Positions 42,343 to 50,959 of a DNA stretch of 64,000 bases are shown in pieces. Within the stretch, counting starts at the first letter, position 1; each line of letters begins with the position of its first letter. A model generated the notes under the pieces. It searched no databases. It had not been told where the DNA came from and saw only the letters and a program-made list of their open reading frames with translations. The DNA comes from Zoogloea sp021286885 (GTDB lineage Bacteria > Pseudomonadota > Gammaproteobacteria > Burkholderiales > Rhodocyclaceae), in the NCBI RefSeq assembly GCF_041915215.1, contig NZ_JAYSBV010000003.1; one strand, 5' to 3'. The translations under genes were made by a program, and so were the position numbers.

Positions 42343-42806
42343 GCGCCCCCGCGACGGGCGTGTCCAGCGTTGATTTCCGCCCCATGCAGGAAATTGATCT
42401 GCCTTGGGTGGCTCTGGAAGACCAGCGTCTCTACCCCTATCCCTGGAGCGAGGGCAATTTTGCCGATTCCCTCCGGGCGGGTTACTCCGGTTGGGTCATG
42501 ACCCTCGATGGCGCCCATGCGGGCTACGGGGTGATCATGAAAGTGCTGGACGAAGCCCATCTGCTTAATATCAGCGTGCTCGCCCGCTACCAGGGCCAGG
42601 GCTGGGGCCGTCGTTTGCTCGATGAACTCTGTGATGTGGCCCGCGCCCACCAGTGCGAGCAGATGCTGCTGGAAGTGCGTCCCTCCAATACTCCCGCCCT
42701 GGCCCTGTATGAGCGCTACGGTTTTGAACTGCTGGGCCGGCGTAAGGGCTATTACCCGGCCCCCCAGGGGCGCGAAGACGCGCTGGTGATGAGGCGCGCC
42801 CTGTGA
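42339..42806 (+). CDS. rimI: Ribosomal protein S18-alanine N-acetyltransferase RimI
   Basis: A 155-residue GNAT acetyltransferase. YPYPWSEGNFADSLRAGY near the start and the acetyl-CoA loop VLARYQGQGWGRRLLDELCDVAR, followed by LEVRPSNTPALALYERYGFELLGRRKGYYP, are characteristic of RimI. Overlapped with tsaB and, by GTGA, with the glycosylase gene. Confidence 0.95.
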   Translation: MSAPATGVSSVDFRPMQEIDLPWVALEDQRLYPYPWSEGNFADSLRAGYSGWVMTLDGAHAGYGVIMKVLDEAHLLNISVLARYQGQGWGRRLLDELCDVARAHQCEQMLLEVRPSNTPALALYERYGFELLGRRKGYYPAPQGREDALVMRRAL

Positions 42807-43723
42807 GCATGACGCTGCGCCGTGCGGCCATTCTGCGGGAAATGGGCCTTGCCCCCCTGTGGCGCCCCCGGGATGCGGCGCCCCTGCCGGCCCTGCAAGC
42901 CCCGCTTGAGACGGCGCCCGCCCGGCCTGCGCTGGCGGTGTCAGCGCCTACGCCTGCCCCCGCGCCCGTCTCAGCGCCTGCTCCGCGCCCCGCCATGCCG
43001 CGCATGGAAGCCCCCCCGCTGCGCCCGGTGGCCCCAGCCCCTGAAGCGCGCCCCCGTCCGGCAGCGATCCCCGTCGCCTCTGCACCCGCCCCGGTGGCGC
43101 CAGTGCTTGCCCCTTCCCCCGAGCGGCTGGCCGAGCTGGCGGGCTTGGGTTGGGAGGCTTTGGAGGCCCAGATCCTGGGCTGTCAGGCTTGCTCCCTGAG
43201 CCAGCGGCGCAAGCAAGCGGTGCCCGGCGTGGGCGATCGTCAGGCCGACTGGTTGTTTGTGGGCGAAGCCCCCGGTGCCGAGGAAGATGCCCGGGGCGAA
43301 CCCTTCGTGGGCCAGGCGGGCAAGCTGCTGGATGCCATGCTCGCCGCCATCGACCTGCGGCGGGGCGAAGACGTTTACATCGCCAACGCGGTCAAGTGCC
43401 GCCCGCCCAACAATCGCACCCCAGAAGCCGCCGAGCTGGCTAGCTGCTTTCCCTACCTGCAACGCCAGGTTGCGCTGATCCGGCCCCGGCTCATCGTGGC
43501 CCTGGGGCGCCCGGCGGCCCATGCGCTGCTCAACCAAGAGCTCAAGATTTCGGCGGCCCGGGGGCGCTTGTTTGATTACGCCGGGATTCCGGTGATCGTT
43601 ACCTATCACCCGGCCTATCTGCTACGTAATCAGAGCGACAAGGCCAAGGCCTGGGAAGACCTGTGCTTTGCCCGGCGCACCATGCAGGGGCTGAAGGCCG
43701 AGGCCCGGACGGAGGGCCCATGA
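42803..43723 (+). CDS. Uracil-DNA glycosylase (family 4-like, Fe-S)
   Basis: A 306-residue DNA repair enzyme. The GTG at 42803 overlaps rimI; an ATG at 42809 is possible. A Pro/Ala-rich N-terminal extension of about 110 residues precedes the catalytic domain. Four cysteines likely bind [4Fe-4S] (GCQACSL, VKCRPP, ASCFPY). Motifs are VGEAPGAEED, PFVGQAGKLLD and the C-terminal TYHPAYLLRN. The long low-complexity extension is common in related betaproteobacterial copies. Confidence 0.93.
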   Translation: MSMTLRRAAILREMGLAPLWRPRDAAPLPALQAPLETAPARPALAVSAPTPAPAPVSAPAPRPAMPRMEAPPLRPVAPAPEARPRPAAIPVASAPAPVAPVLAPSPERLAELAGLGWEALEAQILGCQACSLSQRRKQAVPGVGDRQADWLFVGEAPGAEEDARGEPFVGQAGKLLDAMLAAIDLRRGEDVYIANAVKCRPPNNRTPEAAELASCFPYLQRQVALIRPRLIVALGRPAAHALLNQELKISAARGRLFDYAGIPVIVTYHPAYLLRNQSDKAKAWEDLCFARRTMQGLKAEARTEGP

Positions 43724-44220
43724 GCGCAGGGGGGCGCAAGTCTGCCGTTTGTCTGGGGCTGGCCCTCTCGGGGTGTGGCTACACCCAGCTCCATGAGAGC
43801 GAGGAAAGCCTCCAGGCGGCCAGCAGCGAACTGGTGCAGCACTACACCCAGCGCGCCCAGCTTTTGCCCCCGCTCATCCAGGCCCTGCCGCCGGCTTTGG
43901 CCCAAGGGCCCCTGGCCTCACCCATTGCGCGCATCCGCCAGATCCAGGCCCACCCCATCCCCCGCCCGGAGCAGGTGCCTTTACCCGTGGGGCTGACCGA
44001 AGAACAGGCCCAGGTGAGTGCCGCCCTCGATACCCTGCTCGCCGGCTTGGCGGATCAGCCCCGGCCTGCGGCCTTGCGCGATGCAGAAGCCCAACTCGAA
44101 GTGGTGGAGCAGCAACTGGATGCGGCAGAAGAGCGCTACCAGAGCGCCTTGGCCGAGCATGATGAGCTCCTGACCAGCTGGCCCCACCGGCTCATCGCCC
44201 GCTTGTTGGGTCGTCCTTGA
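43720..44220 (+). CDS. LemA-like lipoprotein
   Basis: A 166-residue protein. The ATG overlaps the glycosylase stop. Lipobox LALSGC precedes GYTQLHESEE. The helix ASSELVQHYTQRAQLLPPLIQAL resembles the LemA signature (long helix ending in R-x-x-LIPxLI), and the C-terminus is a second long helix (LRDAEAQLEVVEQQLDAAEERYQSALAEHDELL). The family link is from this pattern only and is tentative. Its role is unknown. Confidence 0.65.
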   Translation: MSAGGRKSAVCLGLALSGCGYTQLHESEESLQAASSELVQHYTQRAQLLPPLIQALPPALAQGPLASPIARIRQIQAHPIPRPEQVPLPVGLTEEQAQVSAALDTLLAGLADQPRPAALRDAEAQLEVVEQQLDAAEERYQSALAEHDELLTSWPHRLIARLLGRP

Positions 44221-44238
44221 TATTTTTACGGTTTTTTC

Positions 44239-44751
44239 ATGTCCCAACACCCTGCGTTTGACCCCCTGCTGATCACCGAGGCCGATCTCGTCCAAATGGC
44301 CCGCGCCCTGGATTTGGGGCGCCAGGCGGCGGCGGTGGGGGAGGTGCCGGTGGGCGCTCTGATCGTCGGCCCCGATGGGCAGGTGGTCGGGGAGGGCTAT
44401 AACCAGCCCATCCTTGCCCACGACCCCACCGCCCATGCTGAAGTGATGGCCCTGCGTGCAGCGGGCCAGGCCCTCAACAACTACCGGCTGCCCGGCTGCA
44501 CCCTGTATGTGACCCTGGAGCCCTGCGCCATGTGCACCGGCGCCATCATGCATGCCCGGATCGCCCGGGTGGTGTTTGGTGCCCGGGATCTTAAAACCGG
44601 GGTGGCCGGCAGCGTGCTCGATCTCTACGCCGAGCCCCGTCTCAACCACCATGCCAGCATCGTGGGCGGGGTGCGGGCCGAAGAGTGTGGCGGCCTGCTT
44701 TCATCTTTTTTCGCGGCCCGGCGCAAGCGGGCGGCCGGAACCTCCAGCTGA
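44239..44751 (+). CDS. tadA: tRNA-specific adenosine deaminase TadA
   Basis: A 170-residue zinc deaminase making inosine-34 in tRNA-Arg(ACG). Catalytic motif HAEVMALRAA with H and E, zinc cysteines in LEPCAMCTGAIMHARI, and FGARDLKTGVAGS all match TadA. It starts 18 bp after the lipoprotein gene. Confidence 0.96.
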   Translation: MSQHPAFDPLLITEADLVQMARALDLGRQAAAVGEVPVGALIVGPDGQVVGEGYNQPILAHDPTAHAEVMALRAAGQALNNYRLPGCTLYVTLEPCAMCTGAIMHARIARVVFGARDLKTGVAGSVLDLYAEPRLNHHASIVGGVRAEECGGLLSSFFAARRKRAAGTSS

Positions 44752-44754
44752 ACC

Positions 44755-45234
44755 ATGCAGATCAAGATCGACATCTCCACCCAATCGCTGCGTCTCCTGG
44801 ATGAGGGGGGCACCTGCATCCGCCATTACCGGGTATCCACCGCCCGCAAGGGCCCTGGCGAGCAGCAGGGCAGCTACTGCACCCCCCGGGGCAAGCATGT
44901 GATCCGGGCCAAGATCGGCGCCGGCCAACCCCTGGGCATGGCCTTCCGGGGGCGACGCCCCACCGGCGAGGTCTGGAGCCCCGAACTGGCGGCAGCCCAG
45001 CCGGAGCGGGACTGGATTCTGACCCGCATCCTGTGGCTCTCGGGCAAGGAACCGGGCTTCAACCGCTGGGGCGAGGTGGACACCATGCGCCGCTACATCT
45101 ACATCCACGGCACTCCGGACACCGAGCCCATGGGGATTCCCCTGTCGATAGGCTGCGTGCGCATGCGCAACCGGGACATGCTGGAGCTGTTTGATCTGGT
45201 ACCTGCCGGAACGCCCGTGGAGATCTGCCCATGA
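44755..45234 (+). CDS. L,D-transpeptidase (YkuD-type)
   Basis: A 159-residue YkuD-domain protein that would form 3-3 peptidoglycan cross-links or attach proteins. The catalytic motif is HGTPDTEPMGIPLSIGCVRMRNRDM with His and Cys in place. No signal peptide is visible (it starts MQIKIDISTQSLRLLDEGG), as in short homologues whose export is unclear. Overlaps the next gene by 4 bp. Confidence 0.9.
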   Translation: MQIKIDISTQSLRLLDEGGTCIRHYRVSTARKGPGEQQGSYCTPRGKHVIRAKIGAGQPLGMAFRGRRPTGEVWSPELAAAQPERDWILTRILWLSGKEPGFNRWGEVDTMRRYIYIHGTPDTEPMGIPLSIGCVRMRNRDMLELFDLVPAGTPVEICP

Positions 45235-45644
45235 TCATCATCGGCGACTGGGGCATTCTCGGAGGCGAAGCCCTGCGCATCCGTACCCGAGTGTTTGTAG
45301 AGGAACAGGGCGTGCCCCTGGCCCTGGAACAGGATGAATCCGATCCCGGCTGCGTGCATGTGCTGTGCCGGCTGGCGGGTGATCCGGTGGCCACTGGGCG
45401 TTTGCTGCCGGATGGGCATCTGGGGCGCATCTGCGTGCTGCCCGAGTGGCGCGGCAAGGGCTATGGCGCGCTGATTGTCCAGGCCCTGTTGGACGAAGCC
45501 CGGCGCCGGGGCATGCAGCAACTGGCCCTGAGCGCCCAGATCAACGCGATGGGCTTATATGCGCGCTATGGTTTCCAGCCCGTGGGCGAACCCTATCTGG
45601 AGGCCGGCATTCTCCATCAGGCGATGGAGCGCAAGGGCAGCTGA
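45231..45644 (+). CDS. GNAT-family N-acetyltransferase
   Basis: A 137-residue acetyltransferase of the YjcF/ElaA-like group. It has RIRTRVFVEEQGVPLALEQDESD, the acetyl-CoA loop ICVLPEWRGKGYGALIVQAL, and a C-terminal YARYGFQPVGEPYLEAGILH. The substrate is unknown. Its 3' end overlaps the convergent minus-strand gene by 28 bp. Confidence 0.88.
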   Translation: MIIIGDWGILGGEALRIRTRVFVEEQGVPLALEQDESDPGCVHVLCRLAGDPVATGRLLPDGHLGRICVLPEWRGKGYGALIVQALLDEARRRGMQQLALSAQINAMGLYARYGFQPVGEPYLEAGILHQAMERKGS

Positions 45645-46312
45645 CGTTCGGGGAGATGGGTTTTCAGCCAGTCGGCAACCTGCTCCCACACCCCCGGGCA
45701 GCCCGGGCCCGGGATCAAGCCTTCGCCAGGGGGCGCACTGTCCGGCTGCTCGGCCAGCAACAGGCTGTAGGGCACCTGCAGGTGTTCCAGGGCGTGGAGC
45801 TGGGCCGCGAGGGCCGGATCGTGGCGGCTGGTGATCCAGCTGCACGGCGTAGTGAGCTCTTGCAGCGCCACCCGCCCCGCCAGCCCGGCCTGGCTTCCCA
45901 GGCAGATCAGGCAATCCGGCCTGGGTGTCTGGGCCAGCACCCGCAGGGCCGCCGCATTGAAAGTGTGCTGGCTCAACAGGGCCAGGGGCAGGGTGTTCAA
46001 AAATGCCTGATGCCCCAACCATGTCAGCAGCCCGGCCAGACGCTGGGCCAGGAGAGGAATGCCATACATCTGATCCGGATCTCGTGCCAGTTCATCGGCC
46101 CCCAGCAAACGCGCGCATAGAGTGGCATAGCCCTGGCGCTGGAGCCGTGAGGCCCACTGCTGGCCCAGGCTCGCCAGATGCTCCCGCCCTGGGGGGTTGG
46201 GGATGTCCAGTACCAGGATCAGCCCCGGCGCATCGGGGGCGTGGGCCAGTTGGGCGTGCAGCCAGGTATTGGCTGTCGGGATGCCCAGGGCCATGTGGCG
46301 CAGTTTCAGCAT
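45617..46312 (-). CDS. Alpha/beta-hydrolase-like protein, function unknown
   Basis: A 231-residue protein with an alpha/beta-fold pattern (LILVLDIPNPPGREHLASLGQQWASRLQRQGYATLCARLLGAD; LICLGSQAGLAGRVAL). No canonical GxSxG nucleophile elbow is obvious: the equivalent LGSQAG is degenerate. The start at 46312 overlaps the AMMECR1-like gene by 7 bp, so it is coupled to the Memo/AMMECR1 pair. The function is not known, and the catalytic residues are doubtful. Confidence 0.65.
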   Translation of the reverse strand: MLKLRHMALGIPTANTWLHAQLAHAPDAPGLILVLDIPNPPGREHLASLGQQWASRLQRQGYATLCARLLGADELARDPDQMYGIPLLAQRLAGLLTWLGHQAFLNTLPLALLSQHTFNAAALRVLAQTPRPDCLICLGSQAGLAGRVALQELTTPCSWITSRHDPALAAQLHALEHLQVPYSLLLAEQPDSAPPGEGLIPGPGCPGVWEQVADWLKTHLPERQLPLRSIA

Positions 46313-46881
46313 TCCATGTCTTCCATGCAGCATAGGGCGGGCAGGCGGGCCAGCATCATGCCGCGCCAGTCGGTGGGCTCCCGCCCCAGTTGGTGTTTAA
46401 GGGCGGCCACCAGCAGGGCCGGGCTCGGTAGCTCCGCCCACATGCGGGGCAGAAAGCCGGCTTGACGGCAACCGTGGAACAGAACGACCGCATCTTCTCC
46501 CGGGCGAAGTTGGGCGAGGGCCGAGGCCTCGTCGGGGGTTTCGATGAAATCTGGGGTGCCCAGGGCGGTAATCTCCAGGCGCAGATCGGGCGTGGGGCTG
46601 CCCAGCCGCATATCGGCCAGGGCGGCTTCCAGCTGCTGCGCCAGGGCTTCGCCCAGGGGCCCCTGGGGGCGGAAACTGCCGGCGCTGGCCACCCGGGCAC
46701 CGCCCCGATGCAGCTCGACAAAACAGCCGCCCCGCTGGGCGAGGGCCGGATGGGGGGCGGGGGCCGTGCTCTCCAGCCCCAGCCGCAGATTCAGCAGATG
46801 GCGGCCCTGGGCCAGGAGTGCTGCTGCCAGTTCGGTGACTTCAGCACCCTGGGGCCACGCGCTCGGGTTAGTGGTGGGCAT
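46306..46881 (-). CDS. AMMECR1-domain protein
   Basis: A 191-residue AMMECR1-fold protein (AmmeMemoRadiSam protein A-like). The ATG at 46881 overlaps the end of the Memo gene by 14 bp. Features: GGCFVELHRGGARVASAGSFRPQGPLGEALAQQLEAALADMRLGSPTPDLRLEITALGTPDFIE, matching the family pattern of a Gly-rich strand, a G-S loop and an E-I-x-x-L strand. The usual R-G-C-I-G core reads VASAGS, so it is divergent. Its biochemical role is unknown. Confidence 0.8.
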   Translation of the reverse strand: MPTTNPSAWPQGAEVTELAAALLAQGRHLLNLRLGLESTAPAPHPALAQRGGCFVELHRGGARVASAGSFRPQGPLGEALAQQLEAALADMRLGSPTPDLRLEITALGTPDFIETPDEASALAQLRPGEDAVVLFHGCRQAGFLPRMWAELPSPALLVAALKHQLGREPTDWRGMMLARLPALCCMEDMEC

Positions 46882-47692
46882 GGATTTCATCCTCGCTGAA
46901 AGCCAGGGCCGCATAGCCCACCACGTGTTCCCGGGTGCCGGTGGTGTCGCCGGAGTTGCGCTGATCCAGCAAATGGGGGGTGAGTCGGTGCTGACGTGCT
47001 GCCTGCAAAAAGCCATTCAGGGCAGGGGCGGCGCAGGCCTGGTCGTCCTCCAGTTGCCCGTCCATGCGCCAGACCTGGGCGAGGGTGGCCTTGTCGCGCC
47101 ATTGGGCCTGGTGATAGGGGTGGTGATGGGAAAGGTCCGAACTCAGCACGATCAGGGTTTCCGGCCCGCCCCACAGCATGCCGAGCAGGGTGCTCACCGC
47201 ATGGGGATCGGCCTCGGCGCCCACCAGCACGGGCAGCACGCTGAAATGCTCCAGGCTCACTTGCAAGAAGGGGAGTTGAACCTCGATGGCGTGCTCTGGG
47301 GTGTGGGGGCGATCATCCACCCGCACCCCGGGCAGGCCCTGGGCCAGACGCCAGGCATCCCGATCCACCGTGACTCCACCCAGGGGGGTGAGGAAGGTCT
47401 GGGCGGCCGGTAGCACCAATCCCTCTACCGGTTCGGGGCCGTGGCAGGAGGCCAGCACCAGCACCCGGCGGATGATTTCCCGCCGCAGATGCAGGCAGGC
47501 ATAGGCGCTGGCCGCCACGCCGCCCGAAATCTCGTAGCTGCCATGGGGCGCCAGCAGGGCCTTGGGGTTATCTACTGGGTCGATGGCCTGACTTTCGGCC
47601 AGGAGCTGCAGCACCTGTGAGTGCAGGGCGTCCGGGTCGGCGGGGTAGAAACTGCCTGCGGCGTGGGGGAAGCGGAGGGATGCGTGGGCCAT
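46868..47692 (-). CDS. Memo-family protein (AmmeMemoRadiSam B-like)
   Basis: A 274-residue Memo-like protein of the extradiol-dioxygenase fold. Metal-site candidates: H50 in LLAPHGSYEISGG (usual form APHAGYxYSG, so the loop is altered but His is kept), EHAIEVQLPFLQ, and SSDLSHHHPY. The C-terminal NSGDTTG and EHVVGYAALAF are diagnostic. It forms an overlapping cluster with the AMMECR1-like gene. The usual radical-SAM partner is not adjacent. Confidence 0.9.
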   Translation of the reverse strand: MAHASLRFPHAAGSFYPADPDALHSQVLQLLAESQAIDPVDNPKALLAPHGSYEISGGVAASAYACLHLRREIIRRVLVLASCHGPEPVEGLVLPAAQTFLTPLGGVTVDRDAWRLAQGLPGVRVDDRPHTPEHAIEVQLPFLQVSLEHFSVLPVLVGAEADPHAVSTLLGMLWGGPETLIVLSSDLSHHHPYHQAQWRDKATLAQVWRMDGQLEDDQACAAPALNGFLQAARQHRLTPHLLDQRNSGDTTGTREHVVGYAALAFSEDEIHAHH

Positions 47693-47718
47693 GTTGAATG
47701 CTTAAAATCAGGTTGCGA

Positions 47719-48993
47719 TTATAGGGGGTGATGCCACAGACTGAAAATGCCAATTGCAAGTCCGGTGCCGACCGCCAGCATGCCTTGGGCGACACGTCGT
47801 CCAAGCACGGGGCCGCCAACGACAAAGGCCAGGCCGGTCTTGAAGGTCAGATTGGAAAGCATGGCCAGCTGAATCACGATGGCGGCGGATTGGGTGCTCA
47901 GATGGTGGGTGCTCACCATGCGCAGGGTGGATAGGGTGATCGCGTCCACGTCGGTGAGTCCCGACGCGAGGGCCAGCACATACAGCCCGCCCGGCCCGGC
48001 AATATCTTGCAGCCACGAGGCGCACACCAGCACCGCCGCGTAGATCAGCCCAAAGCCCAGGGCGGCGCGCATCTCGGTGGGGTTGCGGGTTTCCGGCATG
48101 GGCAGGCCTTCCCGCCCGGCCAGCTCGCGCCAGTCCCGAGCGATCACCACGCCCCCGCCCACCAGGGCCAGGCCTGCGCCCACCAACAGCCCCGGCAGCA
48201 CGCTCGGCGCCAGTACCCCGGCCAGGGCGCTCACCCGGATCAGCATCACCAGATTGGCCAGCAGGATCACCAGGGTTGCGGTGGTGCCCAGCACCGGGTT
48301 GGCCCGGGCGTGGCGCGCAAACACCATGGTGGTGGCAGTGCTGGAGACCAGCCCCCCGAGCACGCCCACCAAAGGCGCCCCGTTGCGCCCGCCCGCCAGA
48401 CGCAGGGCTGTGTAGCCGGCCAGGCTCACCCCCGCCACCAGCACCACCATCAGCCAGGCCTGGTGCGGGTTGATGGCCTCATAGGGGCCAAACCCCTGGT
48501 CGGGCAGGATGGGCAGAATGATCAGGGACAGCACCGCAAACTGGAGCATGGAGCGCCAGTCCTGGCTGGTGAGGCGGGCCGCCACCCCGCGCAGCTCGGC
48601 CTTGAAGTAGAGCAGCATGGTGGTGCCCACGGCGGCCATCACCGCCAGCCGGGCGTGGCCCAGCCATACCAGCGCCCCCAGCGAATAGCAGATCAGCAGG
48701 GCCAGCACCGAGGTGGTGCCCGGGTCTGCCGGGTCAGGCTGGCGTTGCTGGGCACCCAGGAGCGTGACCGCCACCAGCACCAGCCCGCCCAGCAGCCAGA
48801 GGGGCAGTTCCAGTTCCCGGGCGAGAAGGGCGCTGAGGGCCCCGAACAGGCCGGTGAGGCCGAAGGTACGCACTCCCGCGTGGGCCCGGGGGTGGCGCTC
48901 CCGCTCCAGGCCCATCAGCAGGCCAATGGCGGTCGCAATTGCCAGACTCTCCAGCTGGCGCGATTCTAAAGGCAGGGTTTCGGGATTGAGCAT
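47719..48993 (-). CDS. MgtC/SapB-DUF4010 membrane protein
   Basis: A 424-residue polytopic membrane protein. The ATG at 48993 is chosen because the MgtC-like opening (SLAIATAIGLLMGLERERHPRAHAGVRTFGLTGL) begins 15 residues later; the frame stays open further upstream only as the antisense of ispDF. Many hydrophobic helices follow, with GVLGGLVSSTATTMVFARHAR and ALASGLTDVDAITLS. The function is unknown. Confidence 0.87.
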   Translation of the reverse strand: MLNPETLPLESRQLESLAIATAIGLLMGLERERHPRAHAGVRTFGLTGLFGALSALLARELELPLWLLGGLVLVAVTLLGAQQRQPDPADPGTTSVLALLICYSLGALVWLGHARLAVMAAVGTTMLLYFKAELRGVAARLTSQDWRSMLQFAVLSLIILPILPDQGFGPYEAINPHQAWLMVVLVAGVSLAGYTALRLAGGRNGAPLVGVLGGLVSSTATTMVFARHARANPVLGTTATLVILLANLVMLIRVSALAGVLAPSVLPGLLVGAGLALVGGGVVIARDWRELAGREGLPMPETRNPTEMRAALGFGLIYAAVLVCASWLQDIAGPGGLYVLALASGLTDVDAITLSTLRMVSTHHLSTQSAAIVIQLAMLSNLTFKTGLAFVVGGPVLGRRVAQGMLAVGTGLAIGIFSLWHHPL

Positions 48994-49038
48994 GGGGGCA
49001 GGCGGGCCGAATGGGCCGGAGATTGCTAGAATCGGCGG

Positions 49039-49746
49039 ATGAAAATCTCTACGAATCGGGCGCACACGCGCCATTTTGCGCTCGTACCGGCCGCCGGAAG
49101 CGGCAGTCGCATGGGCAGCGAGCAGCCCAAACAGTATCTCGAACTGCTCGGACGGCCCTTGATCCATCATACCCTTGCTGCCCTGTGCGGGTCTGCGGTG
49201 ATTGACCGGGTGTTTGTGGTGCTCTCGGTGGGCGACCAGACCTGGGACGCCCAGGATTGGTCCTGCTTTGGCGACAAACTGGTGCCCCTGTTCTGCGGTG
49301 GTGCCTCCCGGGCCGACAGCGTGCTCAACGGCCTGCGCGCCATGGCCGACGAAGTGCGCGAGTCCGACTGGATTCTGGTGCACGACGCGGCCCGCCCCTG
49401 CCTCGCCCCCTGGCACATCGACACCCTGGCCCGGGAACTGGCCAACGAAGAAGTGGGCGGCATCCTCGCCGTGCCGGTGGCCGACACCCTCAAGCGGGCC
49501 GACGCCACCCAGCACATCGCCGCCACGGTGCCCCGCGACGGCCTGTGGCAAGCCCAGACCCCCCAGATGTTCCGTTACGTGATGCTCAAGCGCGCCCTGG
49601 AGGCCGCCCGCCACGTAACCGACGAAGCCAGCGCCATCGAAGCCATGGGCCTGCGCCCGCGTCTGGTGCGGGGCGACCCCACCAACCTCAAGGTCACGTA
49701 TCCCCTTGATCTGCATCTGGCCGAGTGGATTCTTCAGCACCGCTGA
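49039..49746 (+). CDS. ispD: 2-C-methyl-D-erythritol 4-phosphate cytidylyltransferase
   Basis: IspD makes CDP-ME in the MEP isoprenoid pathway. The 235-residue protein has nucleotide-binding motif VPAAGSGSRMGSEQPKQYL, VHDAARPCL and the C-terminal GDPTNLKVTYPLDL. The start lies 45 bp from the divergent DUF4010 gene. It supplies the pathway that feeds hpnCDE downstream in the window. Confidence 0.96.
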   Translation: MKISTNRAHTRHFALVPAAGSGSRMGSEQPKQYLELLGRPLIHHTLAALCGSAVIDRVFVVLSVGDQTWDAQDWSCFGDKLVPLFCGGASRADSVLNGLRAMADEVRESDWILVHDAARPCLAPWHIDTLARELANEEVGGILAVPVADTLKRADATQHIAATVPRDGLWQAQTPQMFRYVMLKRALEAARHVTDEASAIEAMGLRPRLVRGDPTNLKVTYPLDLHLAEWILQHR

Positions 49747-49803
49747 GCCCCGGCCCGCCCTTTCTTTTTCAGCGTCTTGCGACGGACTTTTGCGACTGAC
49801 CCC

Positions 49804-50304
49804 ATGACCACACCCGTTTCCCTGCCGCCCCTGCGCATTGGCCAGGGCTTTGACGTGCACGCCCTGGTGCCGGGCCGCCCCCTCATCATCGGCGGCGTCA
49901 CCATTCCTCATCCCCAGGGCCTGCTCGGCCACTCGGACGCCGACGTGCTGCTCCACACCATCACCGACGCCATTCTGGGCGCGGCGGGTTTGGGCGACAT
50001 TGGCCGCCACTTCCCCGATACCGACCCGCGTTTTGAAGGGGTCGACTCCCGCGTGCTGCTGCGCGAAGCTGCCGCCGCCGCCCGCGCCGCCGGCTGGGTG
50101 GTGGTGAATGTGGACGCCACCGTGATCGCCCGGGCCCCCAAGATCCTGCCCCACGTGCCCGCCATGGTGGCCAACATCGCCGCCGATCTGGGGGTCGCCC
50201 CCGAAGTCATCAACATCAAGGGCAAGACCACCGAAAAGCTCGGCTTCACCGGGCGCGGCGAAGGCATCGCCGCCCAGGCCGTTGCCCTGATGATGCGCGG
50301 CTGA
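49804..50304 (+). CDS. ispF: 2-C-methyl-D-erythritol 2,4-cyclodiphosphate synthase
   Basis: IspF cyclises CDP-ME-2P. The 166-residue protein (start ATG 49804; an open upstream extension to 49777 is unlikely) has GQGFDVHALVPGRPLIIGG with metal ligands D and H, LGHSDADVLLHTITDAILGAAGLGDIG, and KTTEKLGFTGRGEGIAAQAV. It follows ispD directly, the normal arrangement. Confidence 0.96.
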   Translation: MTTPVSLPPLRIGQGFDVHALVPGRPLIIGGVTIPHPQGLLGHSDADVLLHTITDAILGAAGLGDIGRHFPDTDPRFEGVDSRVLLREAAAAARAAGWVVVNVDATVIARAPKILPHVPAMVANIAADLGVAPEVINIKGKTTEKLGFTGRGEGIAAQAVALMMRG

Positions 50305-50404
50305 ACGCCCGATTCAGCCCCCGCCCGTGCCCCCGCCGCGTGTGGGGCGCGGGCTGCCTCGCTCGTTCATGTTTTACCCCCCGTCCCGTCTGCGCGCTTC
50401 TCCC

Positions 50405-50737
50405 ATGCTCTCCCTGTTCCTCAAATCCCTGCTCGGCGCCCTGGCCGTGCTGGCGATTGCGCTGCTTTCTCGCAGCAAGCATTTCTTCATTGCCGGCCTG
50501 GTGCCCCTGTTTCCAACCTTCGCGCTGATTGCCCATTACATCGTGGGCAGCGAGCGCTCCATGGCGGATTTGCGTACCACCGCCCTGTTTGGCCTGTGTT
50601 CCCTCGTGCCCTACGCCCTCTATCTGCTTGCCGTGTATTGGCTGTGCGTGCGCTGGAGTCTGGTGCCCACCCTGCTCGGCGCCACCTGCGCCTGGGCCCT
50701 GAGTGCGGCGGGCCTGCTGTGGTTGTGGGGGCGGTGA
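50405..50737 (+). CDS. glpM: GlpM-like membrane protein
   Basis: A 110-residue protein with four hydrophobic helices. SLLGALAVLAIALLSRSKHFFIAGLVPLFPTFALIAHYIVGSER closely resembles GlpM of Pseudomonas, linked there to alginate production and membrane function. The start at 50405 aligns with that family; a longer reading to 50327 adds low-complexity residues. The mechanism is unknown. Confidence 0.85.
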   Translation: MLSLFLKSLLGALAVLAIALLSRSKHFFIAGLVPLFPTFALIAHYIVGSERSMADLRTTALFGLCSLVPYALYLLAVYWLCVRWSLVPTLLGATCAWALSAAGLLWLWGR

Positions 50738-50959
50738 CGGGGTAAAAATAAATATTTTGCCGAATTGCTGTGCGTTCAGCGTTTTTGAGATTTTTTAGCT
50801 GTACGGCATGTTTGCAAAACCGTTCATTTGTGATGAATTCCGGATTGTCTAGAAATGACTTTGTTATGGTGAGCTGACGCGCTCGTAAAATTCATTGTCG
50901 GAAACCCCTTCAAAACCGGGCCTGCAAGGCCGGAGCGGTAGATGACGATTGGATCGTAA
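50738..50959. other. AT-rich intergenic region before patatin-like gene
   Basis: 222 bp with base composition clearly poorer in GC than the rest of the window (AAAAATAAATATTTTG near 50746 and ATTTTTTAGC near 50791). No gene or named promoter was identified. It probably contains the promoter of the following gene. Confidence 0.4.

Noticed and set aside
48994..50154. Upstream extension of the DUF4010 minus-strand frame across ispD and ispF
   Set aside because: It is antisense to two unmistakable genes, and the recognisable protein begins at 48993.
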